Origin: Carya illinoinensis
Lineage: Eukaryota; Streptophyta; Magnoliopsida; Fagales; Juglandaceae
Direction: 5' to 3'
NCBI RefSeq assembly: GCF_018687715.1
Contig: NC_056756.1
Location: 33,517,980 to 33,581,979 of the forward strand
Length of the DNA stretch: 64,000 nucleotides
The notes under the pieces are model-generated. The model was given only the letters and a program-made list of their open reading frames with translations. It was not told the origin of the DNA and made no database searches. Shown piece by piece: positions 11,496 to 22,668 of this stretch (the stretch's first letter is position 1; every line of letters begins with the position of its first letter). A program made the position numbers and the translations under genes.

Positions 11496-12213
11496 TTTTC
11501 ATGTTAAGTCAAGTTTCAGAGCAAGTTCATGCTAAGTCAAGTTTCAGATCAAGTTCATGTCAAGTCAAGTTTTAGAACAAGTTCATGATAAGTCAAGTTT
11601 CATATCATGTTCATATTATGTCAATTATGCTATGTTGTACGCCAAGTTATGCTTTAATTACTTATGAATTTGATTATGTATTTATGCTTTTACTGTCATC
11701 CATGCATCATTAGCATATGTAGAAGTTTTTTGTTAACTTGCTGAGATTTGTAATCAAATCTCACTGTGGTAGTCTCAACTACCATTCCTCCCGAATGGTA
11801 GATCTTGTTACAGGACCTGAAGGAGAATCAGGAGCTGACCAACTAGATACAGTTGACTGAGCGACGATGCGACGTCAATGTTAATATAGTAGTTAACATA
11901 AATTACTACTTGTACTATGGAGTTGCATCTCCAGTACTTTTTGGATCATAAGCATTTTGGACTAGTGTTGTGATCTTAGTTGTTCAATGGGTCTATATAT
12001 ATGAAGTATGCTTTAAGCATGTGGGATATTTTCAGTTTGGTGCATAGTATTGCTAAAGACAATAATTTATCCGCTGCGAATATTGCATATTGTTAGATAC
12101 ATATTAGAAACATTGCATTTTATATGTCATGAACGGGGACAGGTAACCTTGTGTTGCATATCTCGACGCTTCAAATGTCCATCCAATCCCAAACGGAATT
12201 TGGGGGCGTCACA
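11194..12213 (+). mobile_element. Outer solo LTR, right part
   Basis: This continues the LTR interrupted at 2,341, after the second CGTAG copy at 11,189-11,193. It opens inside an array of ~40-bp units containing CCACAACAACTGTGG and ends with GGAATTTGGGGGCGTCACA at 12,213. The CAGCT that follows duplicates 41-45. Against the inner LTRs it carries many substitutions, so the outer copy is older than the inner one. Confidence 0.88.
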
Positions 12214-12218
12214 CAGCT

Positions 12219-12485
12219 CAACTACGGGTTTTCAATTTGGGAAATACTTCACCCGTGCCGGTTTCAGATCTTGTGAGCATTTTAGATAGGCTCTTGAAGT
12301 TGAAGGCTAAGAGACATATCATGAAGTTGCCACGAAATGGGGATGTCCAGTTTACTCACGCCAATATCAGCTTGGCTGAGAGGGAACTTGGTTATAAGCC
12401 CTCAACGGATCTGCAGACGGACTTGATGAAGTTTGTGAGGTGGTATCTCAATTACTATTTTGGTGGGAAAAAGGCTACTGGCTGA
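12219..12485 (+). pseudogene. GAE: GAE (UDP-glucuronate 4-epimerase) C-terminal fragment, separated by LTR insertion
   Basis: From CAA at 12,219 the frame reads QLRVFNLGNTSPVPVSD and runs 88 codons to TGA at 12,483-12,485. Motifs typical of the C-terminus of plant GAE proteins are present: FNLGNTSPVPV, KLPRNGDVQFTHANIS, ERELGYKPSTDLQT and KKFVRWYL-like KFVRWYLNYY. GAE genes are normally intronless, and the frame runs straight on from base 45 once the LTR and one copy of the CAGCT target duplication are removed. So the reading frame was open up to the insertion point and is now split by about 12.2 kb of transposon. An A-run starts directly at the stop codon with no 3' UTR. This could be a simple repeat, or the tail of a retroposed copy. 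Within the visible part I see no lesion other than the insertion. Confidence 0.9.
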
Positions 12486-12560
12486 AAAAAAAAAAAAAAA
12501 AAAAAAAAAAAAACAAACAAACAAACAAACAAACAAACAAACAAAAAAAACAAAACAAAA
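12483..12560. repeat. Poly(A) and (AAAC)n tract after the GAE stop
   Basis: Roughly 28 A residues start within the stop codon and grade into about eight AAAC units. This is either a simple repeat or the tail of a retroposed copy. Confidence 0.85.
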
Positions 12561-13570
12561 ACAAAAAACCCCCAGATTTAACCCGACCCGAATCATTCGG
12601 GTCAGATCGATCATTCTGTACTGTGGTTGGGTTGCGGGCCACAACAGGTCGGGCAAAAATTTGGTTGGGCGGGCTGTTGTTTAGGCCTATTAATTATATT
12701 CAATACAACGTATATAATTACAAGAGGAAAAAAGGCCAATGGATAAAAAATAATGGCTCATACCCATGTTCTCAAATAACTGAGAAAATTGTTGAGGCAA
12801 TTCTCAACAACGCCTACAATGTCCACAATGGACTCATGTGAAATATAGAAACAATCTCGGGTGATCTTAGTGAAGATGTCTTGAATAGTTAAGTTAGTGA
12901 GAGAGATAGAAGTCTCTAAATAAATATAAATCGAAGCAATGTGTACATGGAAGTATATTTATATGGTCTGGGGGTACAACATGGAGGAACCATTCTTCTT
13001 GAGCATAACATTGAAGAAAACAGTGTCCTTTCGATGGAGGTATGTTTGCAAAACTTGTTTCGTCAGCATGAATCTCACACAAGATATGTATTATTGAGTA
13101 GGACTCTTTGTCAACCACGAAAACTCTTATTGTCATCGTAGGGTCTCGACAAACAATGCATATTACTAAGTTTTGGCCCTTTGTTGCCTTCTTTTATGTG
13201 AACTTCTTATATGCATCTCTTTGGTTGCCTATTGACCTTTCCTCGCCCTCGCCACACACTTTTGCTTAGGGGTGTTACCGACCCTATATGAGCGGATAGC
13301 CACCCATATCGCATCTCATCCCTGCCCATATATCGAACCGTCCACATTTGCTTACCAGGCCAACAAATTGATGCCATCATTGTCCCACCACTCTATTAAA
13401 AAAACACATCTCTCACGAGAAATCACATAAAATCGAAATTATATCATAAAATTTCACAAAACAACCAACAAGTCTCAGATATATGAATAGATCAATGGTC
13501 ATGACCGTGGCTCATAAACCCCATCGGTTATAAAACTCATAGACCCATGATCATGATCGTGAGTCATAAA
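12561..13570. other. Unassigned spacer; possible Copia RNase H remnant
   Basis: 12,570-12,690 is GC-richer with CCCGACCCGAATCATTCGGG-like dyad blocks seen in plant repetitive DNA. On the minus strand around 12,895-12,860 the words IQDIFTKI resemble the ADIFTK motif at the end of Copia polyproteins, so a badly decayed pol end may lie here. A 13,260-13,360 stretch is cytosine-rich without an ORF. No gene can be supported. Confidence 0.3.
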
Positions 13571-13605
13571 AAATGGGAAGAGCAAAAGGTTTCAACATTC
13601 ACGTC
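13571..13605 (+). pseudogene. Receptor-kinase gene scrap (intron 1), left of the Copia insertion
   Basis: AATGGGAAGAGCAAAAGG and ACATTCACGT match, with a few changes, the first intron of the receptor kinase at about 37,153-37,190. The matching continues at 18,077 after the Copia element and its ACGTC target duplication. It is a non-coding scrap. Confidence 0.65.
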
Positions 13606-13873
13606 TAATGGAATTAAGAGTAGTGCACAGGAATGGAAAACATTATGATGATTTCTCATGTGTTTGATTCAGCACATTGTGGTGGTATTTATACACTAGA
13701 AAATAAATATTCTTGCATAACGAAAATTACAATATGTAAGGAGAGAGTGATACGTATGATAACAATAAAATGTTCTAGACTATTATGCATTGTTGTAGGC
13801 TTATTTCTTTACTTTTGGTGGAGCTAATGTATCCTTTGCAATTGGAGACGCTGCAGGGCTGATATTATTAACA
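13606..13873 (-). repeat. 3' LTR of the minus-strand Copia element
   Basis: The inner end (minus strand TGTTAATAATATCAGCCCTG) matches that at 18,071. The outermost ~50 bases (13,606-13,655) have no counterpart in the other LTR. Its outer terminus reads TA rather than TG on +, so it is probably mutated. Confidence 0.7.
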
Positions 13874-14153
13874 TACCCTTGCGAGCCAAGCAGCCTTAGA
13901 AGGACTATGAGGCTCGATCGTAGAGTACAAAAGCTAGAGATTGATAAAGGCTTGGTAAAGATGTCTGCAAGTTGGTCCTTGCTAGAAAGAAAAGAAACTT
14001 AAAGTGCTTTTGCATGGATCTGATCTTGTACAAAGTGATAATCGATGCCTATATTTTTGGTGCAGGAGTGCATCGCAAGGTTAACGGAGAGATACGTGGC
14101 TCCCAAATTGTCACAATAGAGGATAGAAGGCTTGGACAAAAAGATTCCTAACT

Positions 14154-17100
14154 CTAATAAAAGAGCTTACAGCCATAATAATTAACATATAGCATGGGCC
14201 AAAGCTTTGTATTCAGCCTTGGTACTCGATCTTGTAATGGTAGATTGCTTTTTGGAACTCCTACAAACCAGATTTTTTCCATAAAAAACACAGTATCCTC
14301 CAATTGATTTTCTGTCATATAGGCATCCGGCTTGATCGACATCGAAAAATGCAGCCAAAACAGGAGAATGAGAGTAATAAACAAACCATGATCCATAGTG
14401 TGCTTGAGATAGCGTAAAATATGCTTAACAACTTGCCAATGAGATAAACAAGGGGCATGCATAAATTGGCATACCCAACTCACAGAAAAGGCCAAATCAA
14501 GTCTAGTAAACAACAAATATTGTAAACTGCCAACTACACTTCTATAGAGAGACGAATCTTCCATAAAAGTAAAGTCAAAAGCTGAAAATTTAGTAAAGAC
14601 TGACATAAGGCTACTCACAGGCTTGCAATTGCTCATATTAGTTTTCTTGAGCAAGTCAACAGAAGCACGATGATATTCAATGCCCAGTAAATAGTGTAAA
14701 GGCTCCAAATCTTTGAGAGGAAAGTCAGCACGTAAAAGATCAAGAAACTGAACTAGAGCATTCGGGTGAGAGCCTGTGAGGACAACATCGTCCACATATA
14801 CTAAGAAATAAATTTTCACAGAATGGTGACGACAAATGAACAATGATGTGTCTAATTTAGATGCTCATAATAGGCATGAGAAGCCTGTTTGAGGTCGTAT
14901 AATGCATGGTTAAGCATGCGAACATAGTGTGGAAATTGTGTGTGAACAAATCTTGGTGGCTATGACATGTATACTTGTTCATCCAAGGTTCCATGCAAAA
15001 AAATATTTTGCACATCCAATTGATGAATCGACCATCTAAAAGAAACAGTAATGGAGATGACTAACATGATGGATGTGAGCTTTATGACGAGACTATAGGT
15101 CTCTAAATAATCGAGCCCCTCAAGCTTTTTGGCTACAAGTCGGGCTTTTTGTCGTTCAATTGAGCAATCCGAGAGATGCTTGGTCTTAAAAATCTACCGA
15201 AAAGCTACAAGATTTTGGTTAGAAGCAGGTGGAACTAAAGTTCAAGTGTTATTAGACAGAAGAGCATCAAACTCAAGTTGCATAGCAGTACATCATTCTT
15301 GAAACTTTGAAACCTCGGTCATTGAGGTGGGCTTTTCGGGTGTCTCAGTAGTGGTAGTATGAGCTTAAGGAAGAGGCCACACAATTGTGTGGTTGATGTG
15401 AAGCTTGGGAAAGTGGAGGTTCAACTTGGCTCGAGTTTACATAAAATGAATAGAGATTGGGGGCGACGGGCTGGAAGGGAATGGGGAAGGAGAGAAGGAC
15501 GATGCCCTAAATGATGAGGAAAGTGGGTCAGTGTTCTTTGTGGGTATGAATGGATAGGGTATAGAAGGAGCTGATGTATGACTGGGGTCAGATGTGGAAG
15601 AGGGTGTGAGTGGAGTTGTTGGTGAGCCAGGATCAGTATGTTGGTTTGAAGAAGAAGTGGGCTGCGAGGAGAGCTGGGTTGGCTTGTGTGGCATGTCGGG
15701 TTGTATGAAAGGTTATGAAGGTCTTGGAAGTAGAATGATGATTGGGCTGAGTTGGGAATTAATGGATGAACTGGAAGTATGTTTGGAGAAGTAAAAGTTC
15801 AACTCGTCAAACAACACATCTTTAGAGATATACATGCATGCAGTAGGTACATGAAAACAGAGATACCCATGATAATCCAAGCTATGGCCGAGAAAGATGC
15901 ATGGAAGAGAAAGATATTCCATCTTTTGATAATTGAAAGGCCTAAGATTAGGCTAACAAATGCAACCAAAAAACTTTAAGAAAGTATAATCGGGAGCCTT
16001 ATGAAATAAAATTTCAAAAAGAGATTTAAAATGTAAAACAAAGGTGGGAAGCCGATTGATTAGAAAGACTGCAGTAGTGAATGCATCAGACCAATACAAA
16101 TAGGGAGTGGATGAGTGTACAGGTAGAGCCAACCCAATCTCAACAATGTGTTAATGTTTGCGTTTAACCAATCCATTTTGAGAGTGGGCATAGGGGCAAG
16201 ATAGACGATGGGAAATACCAAAATAGTGTAGCATAGTATTTAGAAATCTATATTCACCACCCCAGTTGGATTGTAATGCATGAATTTTAGTGTTAAGAAG
16301 AGTCTCTACATGACGCTTGAAAGATTAAAAAAAAAAAATAGATGTTACATCAGATTTACATTTCAAGGGAAATAACCACGTAAATATGCTATAATCATCT
16401 ACAAAGGACAGATAATAAAGAAAACCACCATGAGAAAGAACTGGTGCAGGACCCCAGACATTAGAAAATAAAATTTGATGTGGAGTTGTAGATCGAGTGG
16501 TGGACCGACTATATGGAAGCTAATGAAGCTAGGCTTGACAGCAAGATGAGCATAAGCCAGACGTGGAAGAGAACTTCATGGAAAGAGAATCTTTGAAAAT
16601 TATTCTATGAACAAACTGCATGGAAGGATGTTCAAGCCGTATGTGCCATTGATAGGGAGAAACTCTTGCACCAATGTATGCTTAAAGAGTGGAGGGGACA
16701 GATGGAAACATATACATGCCATTCTTAGTGTTGCCTTGGAGTAGAGTTTGGTGACTAAGAGAGTCTTTCACACAAAAATGTTGGAATGAAATTCAAAGAA
16801 AACATTATTATCTTCACAAAATTTTCTAACCAAAATTAAGTTCTTAGAAATGGAAGAAACATGATAAAGTTTAAAGAGAAGAAGTTTGCCAGAATTGGAA
16901 GGCACAGTGGAGCTGTCAACATGATGAATGGAAAGAGACATGTCATCATCGATACACACTTGGTTATTGCCTTTGTATTCTATTGGACTAATAGATAAGT
17001 AAGAAAAATCATGTGTAAAGTGATTGTCAACCGAAGAGATCGAAACAGGATAAAGTGGTGGGACAACAGTGAAATGTGCCAAAAGAGAGGGAGGGGCAGG

Positions 17101-17850
17101 AGATTGATAACTTTGGTTAAATCAACAATAACAATTGAGAGCAGTTTGACCATGTTTAAAACATACTTTGCAAGTGGGATGGTTGGGAAAAAAGAAAGTA
17201 GAGGAATAATGACCTTCATTACGACCCTGACCTCGCCCTCGATAGCTACCTCTGCTTAGAGAAAACCCACGACCTCAGTTGGTATTATCAAGGTGATTTT
17301 TGGATGTGGTAATCGCAGAGAACTCTATGGCAGAAGTTAGACCAGCATGTTGTAAGATAGGCGCGCTTCATGAGTAAGAAGATGATTGTAAACTTGAGAA
17401 AGACTAAGAGGATCCACTCGGGTAGTGAAAGATGTGACTACAAAATCAAAATCAGAGCCCAAACCAGCCAAAAGGAACGTGATAAATTTAGAAGATGATA
17501 AAATTTTACTAGCAGCTTCAAGGGTATCTCAAATGAGCTTGGCCTTTTGGTAGAAATCATCTATGGAATCCAACCCATTTTTTAGAGTAGCCAGTTGAAA
17601 TTAAACATACATGATATGTGCTTGTGATTTTGCAGCAAAGAGGTCTTTGAGAATAGCCCAAATCGCACGAGAAGTAGCAGCATCCAGAATATGAGCAATT
17701 AAATTTTCAGATAAAGATGATATGAGAACACTCATAGTCGCTTGATCTTATTGTTGCTAAGTCAAATAATCAGAATTGGGTTTATAGAACTTTCAATAAA
17801 AGGTTGGGGAGCATCTATGGTGCCATCAACAAATCCAAATAAATTTTGCC
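14154..17850 (-). pseudogene. Copia gag-pol remnant
   Basis: Minus-strand reading from 17,850 down: a UBN2/gag-like stretch (SLSENLIAHILDAATSRAIW), a zinc-knuckle-poor linker, a protease/pre-integrase segment (16,768-17,082), degraded integrase, a Ser/Pro-rich linker (15,437-15,694), then RT with ALYDLKQASHAYYE near 14,900 and YVDD near 14,790. The sequence then runs into RNase H (RSVVGSLQYLLFTRLDLAFSV, about 14,520; HILRYLKHTMDHG, about 14,400). Stops and frame changes occur throughout. A complete Copia polyprotein is about 1,300-1,400 aa, and here the longest open stretch is 229 codons. Confidence 0.85.
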
Positions 17851-17852
17851 CT

Positions 17853-18071
17853 CTCATGTATTTGATTCAGTACGCTGTGGTGGTATTTATACACTAGAAA
17901 ATGAATATTCTTGCATAACAGAAATTATAAGATGTAAGGAGAGAGTGACACGTATGATAACAATAAAATGTTCTAGACTATTTTGCATTGTTGTAGGCTT
18001 ATTTCTCTGCTTTTGGTGGAGTTGATGTATCCTCTAAGTCTGGAGACGCTGCAGGGTTGATGTTATGAGCA
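17853..18071 (-). repeat. 5' LTR of the minus-strand Copia element (truncated)
   Basis: About 215 bp, aligned without large gaps to 13,655-13,873. It is followed on the minus strand directly by gag-like sequence (GQNLFGFVDGTI), with no primer-binding site in between. Confidence 0.7.
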
Positions 18072-18076
18072 ACGTC

Positions 18077-18412
18077 ATGCATATTCTTAATTTTTAAATT
18101 TGGAGTTTGAAGGAAAATATTTCTTTTTTTTTTAGTTGACGCTTTCATGGTTCACCATTGTAGTCGAACTACCCGTTATTACGTACCTCATTTGTTACAT
18201 TTCATCTATATCTTAGCATGACGCTGTTGAGGTTACAGGGCACTTGTTTTAAAATTTATTTTTGTAATTTATTTTTTTATACATGGAATAACTCTATGTT
18301 ATAATTTGCCCTTGGACTTTCAACAGTTGTAGCTTTGATGGCCATAAAAATTGGTTTGATTAATTCACATAATGTTCTAGAGAATTAGGAAATTAATTAT
18401 GTATATCCAGCC
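18077..18412 (+). pseudogene. Duplicated scrap of the receptor-kinase gene (intron 1 end and exon 2 start)
   Basis: This parallels about 37,190-37,515 nearly base for base with scattered substitutions: CACCATTGTAG, GAACTACCCGTTATTACGTA, the acceptor TTTCAACAG, then codons VVALMAIK, as in exon 2 of the kinase. The frame ends at TAG after NVLEN, where the functional gene has NVLENWDIN. Homology fades by about 18,412, where Copia sequence begins. It is a dead partial copy carrying no domain by itself. It was present before the Copia element jumped in, because the scrap continues on the other side at 13,571-13,605. Confidence 0.8.
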
Positions 18413-18429
18413 CTCTTCCTCATTGTGTT

Positions 18430-20115
18430 TCCTTGTTTTGTGGAAGATTAATCAATTGCTTTGAATTCTAGTCTCTCAGAATCTGCTCAACCTATTTGTT
18501 TACCTTCCCCACCTCTACCTACAGGTCCAACTCATACTCATCACATGATTACTTGCACACAAGATGGTATTTGGAAGACCTAAGCTTTTTCTGTCTACTC
18601 AGTATCCTATTCCAACCTATTTTGTAGCAGAATTGACCACTCACCCTCCTAAGCCAAAAAAACGTGCAAATAGAGCTTAAAAAATCCCAAATGGAAGTAG
18701 GCCATACAAGAGGAGATAATAGCTCTTCATGCCAATCGTACTTGGATATTAGTTCCACCCACTGCCAATATGAAGTTGGTAGGCAGCAAGTGGGTGTTCA
18801 AACTCAAAACTAGAGCAGATAGGACTATTGAATGTTATAAGGCATGTCGTGGCCAAGGCTTTTACGTAGCTTCAAGGCCTTAATTATGATCAAACCTTTA
18901 GCCTAGTTGTGATGCCTGCCACCATCTATTTTATCTTGCATCTTTCTTTATCTCAAGATTAGCCTTTGAAACAACTTGACGTTAGTAATGCGTTCTTACA
19001 TGGAGACCTTCAAGGAAGAGTGTATCTCACTCAACCCTTGGTTTTGAAGACCCTGCTTGCCCCAACCACATTTATTTCCTCTATATAGTTTTGTATGGCT
19101 TTAAACAAGCCCCTCAGGCTTGGTACTTGAAATTCAGCAAATATATTCAACAAATGGGTTTCAGCAGGTGTCTATATGACACTTGTATTTCTTTCGAACT
19201 CAAGGGTCTAACTTTCTTCTATTGCTCAACTATGCGGATGATATTATCCTCATTGGCAACTCCACTTATGCCATTCATAGATTCTCATTTATCTATTGTC
19301 TTCCACCTGAAAGACCTTGGGGACTTACACTATTTTCTTAGAGTTCAAGTTATCCATGATGCTAAGACCCTTACCCTCAATCTCGCTATTTGTTATCTCT
19401 TCTTCAGGAGTTCGGTATAGATGGTGCAAAATTTTTCTCAACGTTGTTAGCCTCAGGAGTACAAATATATACCCCATGATGTATAGCCAAATGGTTGGCT
19501 CTCTTCATTATCTTACGCTCACCAGACTAGACATAGCATAGGTTGTCCGCTTTGTCTGTTATGCAAGCTCCTCGTGAACCCCATCTCATTGTTGTGAAAA
19601 TAATATTTTGGTAACTCAAGGACACTTTTAACCTTCGTCTGCATTTTGTTCAGAGTCCTCTTTCTGCTCTATCTAGCTACTGCAATGCTGACTTAGCTAA
19701 TTCCTAATATGATCATCATTCTACCACAGGATTTTCCATTTATATGGGACGGAATTAACTGTCATGAGTTGCCAAGAAGTAAGCCACTATCTCCCTTTCT
19801 ACAACTGAAGCTTATTACTGTACACTTGCAGCCACCACAATTGAACTTATGTGGTTTATGCATACTCATTAATCTTAGTTATAATTTGCCTCCTCCTACA
19901 TTGCATTGTGATAATATAAGTGTTCTAAATATGGCTAAAACTCATGTTTTCCTCCACTGAACCAATTACATCAAAATTGATGTTCATTTTGTCTATGAAC
20001 AAGTTACACAAGGTGTTATCTCTTTAGCTCATATTCCTGGCATTGAGCAAGTTGTAGATATATTTACCAAGAGATAAGCTCCTAGTCGAATGGGTTTAAA
20101 ATTCATTTCCGCACT
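18430..20115 (+). mobile_element. Second decayed Copia element (RT and RNase H remnant)
   Basis: The + strand shows, in order: an integrase/RT linker; RT start WILVPPTANMKLVGSKWVFKL (about 18,745-18,810); GFKQAPQAWYLKF (19,093-19,134); the catalytic YADD (19,231-19,242) followed by IILIGN; HLKDLGDLHYFL (19,306-19,341); and the RNase H end ADLANS, TTGFSIY, LSTTEAYY (about 19,685-19,820) with HIPGIEQVVDIFTKR at about 20,030-20,075. Frameshifts and stops are frequent. No LTRs were recognised. A polypurine-like TTGAGGGGGAAG at about 20,884 might belong to it. Confidence 0.82.
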
Positions 20116-20126
20116 AGTTAATGAAA

Positions 20127-20753
20127 GTACGACACTTCAGCATCTCAAACACATTTCTCTTGCACCCGACAACACAAAACTTGCACTCTTCCTCTCCATC
20201 TCTCCCTCTCTCATCCTACACCAAACCTGCACTCTCATCTAATTCATTTCCTTTCTCTCCCTCTCTTTCTTCCATTCTTTGCCTCTTCCTTCATGCACCA
20301 AACATGCACTCATCCTCTCCGTTCTCTTACTCTCCCTTCCTCTCCCCGAAGGAAGCCCCACTCGACGCGACTCCGACGGAAGCCCCACTAGCACTCATCA
20401 TTAAAGCCGACAAAAGTTAAAAAAAAATTCTGTTTGGGACAATTTCATTGGTCTTCTGTTTGATTGTGCAATTTCATTGATTGTGCGATTTCATTGATCT
20501 TCTGGTTGATTGTGCGATTTTGTAAAAGATTTCCTTCATTGCTCTTTTCCATTGGTGAAATGACTAAACTCTTTTGTAAAAGATTTCATTGGTACTAAAC
20601 TTTGCATCCCCAATAGATTTCATTGGATTTCTCATTGAGGGCACCTGAAGAGAACGAAAGGGAGAGATAGAGAGAAGGAAATAGATGAGTGCAAGTTTGG
20701 TGTTGCCGGGTGCAAGAGAAACGTGTTTGAGATGCCTACATGTCGTGTCTCTA
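20127..20753. repeat. Foldback (inverted-repeat) element
   Basis: The left arm starting near 20,127 (CGACACTTCAGCATCTCAAA) and the right arm ending near 20,750 are reverse complements over about 90 bp with moderate divergence. They share CATCTCAAACAC, TTTCTCTTGCACCCG and AACTTGCACTC. The ~430-bp middle holds CT-rich sequence and short repeats of TTTCATTGATCTTCTG. There is no transposase. The arms are consistent with a MITE-like insertion downstream of the Copia remnant, but flanking duplications were not identified. Confidence 0.6.
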
Positions 20754-20999
20754 TTGGCTGGTGCGAAAATGGGTATTAAACCCATCCGACTGGGAGGTTC
20801 TCTCATTTACCAATTTTCTATATCATCTGAAATTTTCTCTCAATTATAGCAAGCTACGTGTCAATCCTATCTCGCCTTGAGATTGAGGGGGAAGTTTACG
20901 TGATCACTACATAAACTTCTTCCATGATCTCAGTGCATGATTCTTGCTCATTTTGTAGCTAATATCCTGTTGTATAATTTCTATGTATGGCAGATTGTA

Positions 21000-21290
21000 C
21001 AACGATAATGGACAAAAATTCTCATATAACTTTTAGATAATTACCACTTTCAAACTTTCAAGATTTGATCATAATCTTAAAAAATTCAAATAATTGTCAT
21101 TTATACATCAAAAAGTACTTTATAAATTTATTTTCCAACAAATGTACCATGTTTGAAAATGTTTTAAATATATAGTTACCAAATAGTAAATAACTTTTTA
21201 ATAGTAGAACTAATTAATTAAGTTGTAAGCTATATTTTCTATCGCAATCCTAAACATGCACTTAGGGCCTATTTGGAATTGCGTTAAGAG
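21000..21290 (+). repeat. Dispersed AT-rich repeat, copy 1
   Basis: It resembles 31,095-31,390 in the order of words: AACTTTTAGATAATTACC, GATTTGATCATAATC, TTGTCATTTATACATC, AATAACTTTTTAATAGTAGAAC, and an end like CCTAAACATGCACTTAGG. Divergence is substantial. Class unknown, possibly a hAT-type MITE. Confidence 0.5.
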
Positions 21291-21356
21291 TTTTAAAAAG
21301 TGTTGTTTGGGTGTCACATTAAAATACTTTTAATCTAAAATAAACTAAAAAGTACA

Positions 21357-21393
21357 TTTGAGGAAAAGCATCATTTTAGTGCTTTTCCTCAAA
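21357..21393. repeat. Perfect 14-bp hairpin
   Basis: TTTGAGGAAAAGCA at 21,357-21,370 is exactly complementary to TGCTTTTCCTCAAA at 21,380-21,393, with a 9-base loop. It is probably part of a small transposon. Confidence 0.7.
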
Positions 21394-22539
21394 CATGATT
21401 TTTCAAATAATACAGAACGTAATTCAAATTTTTAAAAAATTGTTCATGTGAAAATATTTGTAAGTGAACAAAATTGCAACAAGTAGTAAAGTTTTAAAGA
21501 AAAGAGTGGTGAACCCACAAGGACTAATTATGCTATTGAGTATTAATATTTACCAAATTATTTACTATTTGGAAATAATAATGAAATTTTAAAGATTTTA
21601 CTACCTAAATTAAACTAAAGTACTTGATAAAAATAAATTAAGAAAAAAGAGAATAAAACTTAGGATTGTAGAGATAATAAAAATAAATCAAAGGTTTTTT
21701 ATTTCACCTAGCTAATCCCACATAATTTATTATTTCTTATTATAAAATTCTAATTTTTCAAGTTGATGAAAAATAAATCCCTTAATTATTCAATATTTTC
21801 TCTCGAATAACATTAGAAATGTCTCCACCTAATAATTCATCATATCTCTATTTAAATTAAATTATTTGAAGATTCATTAAATTCTCTGAATTTTTCGTCA
21901 TCTAAAATCACACTAATTGCAATAAAGTATCTCTATCTTTCTCTTAACTAATGGTATTTAATCCTAAAAGCTTCTAGTCACAAATTACCTCTCAGTTTCA
22001 TTAGGACTCAATAGATCAAATAATAATTGGTCAGAAAATTACAGGTAATAAGATTAAGGATAAATGATAAAAACTCAACATAAAAAATTAGAAATAAAAT
22101 AACTTAGAATTTCAATTGTGTGTTCAAAGTTAGACTACATCAAAATCCTAGGAAAATAAAATTAAAAAAAGCTATTTGCACATGGGAGGGGAACCTCCGC
22201 TTATACAGACCTCCACGTGGATAAATGAAACACTGCATTTCATATAATCAGCCGTTGCGTTTAATCTTTCAATTCAAATGCTCTACTCCCTTCCCTTCGT
22301 GTCTTCATCATGATCATCTAATCATGTATCGCAGATCCCCTTCTGCTTCCCCACGAGCACTCCTTTTTGGACAACCCAAGAGCAGCATCATCGTGATCAA
22401 CAAGCAGATGTTGCTTCTCATCTTCTCAACTTCATCTTCTCATCTTCTTCTTCTCACCAACCCCACGAATCCTGAATCCCTAACCTAACCCCAACCCCAA
22501 CCCGCGAAGCCATAACTACATCTAGCTTTTGTTTCTTCA

Positions 22540-22621
22540 ATGGCTGGATTTCTTTTGTGCCTCCGTTGCATATACCTTACTCTCTACAATTGGATCGTAG
22601 TCTTCGAATGGTTCCTGCCTC

Positions 22622-22668
<47 letters not shown>

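Larger units (their letters stand above)
13606..18071 (-). mobile_element. Decayed Ty1-Copia retrotransposon
   Basis: About 4.5 kb bounded by ACGTC at 13,601-13,605 and 18,072-18,076. Two direct repeats of about 215 bp (13,659-13,873 and 17,857-18,071) are the shared parts of the LTRs. On the minus strand the order is gag, protease, integrase, RT and RNase H, the Copia order. GCAAGGGTA next to TGTTAATAA near 13,873 is a plausible polypurine tract. The 5' LTR seems truncated at its inner end, and no primer site is visible before gag, so an internal deletion probably removed them. Many stops and frameshifts make it inactive. Confidence 0.85.
20754..22230. other. AT-rich repetitive spacer
   Basis: Contains a purine tract (about 20,884-20,895), a dispersed repeat at 21,000-21,290, a perfect short hairpin at 21,357-21,393, and a 21,470-22,170 stretch whose start (GTGAACCCACAAGGACTAAT) looks like LTR-retrotransposon DNA. 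No coding region is seen. Confidence 0.5.

Noticed and set aside
12440..12841. 133-codon + ORF rich in Lys/Asn/Gln after the GAE stop
   Set aside because: Produced by reading the poly(A)/(AAAC)n tract.
13654..13658. TCTCA as target duplication of the minus-strand Copia element
   Set aside because: It does not match the other flank. Extending the LTR to 13,606 gives a perfect ACGTC duplication that also fits the interrupted kinase-gene scrap.
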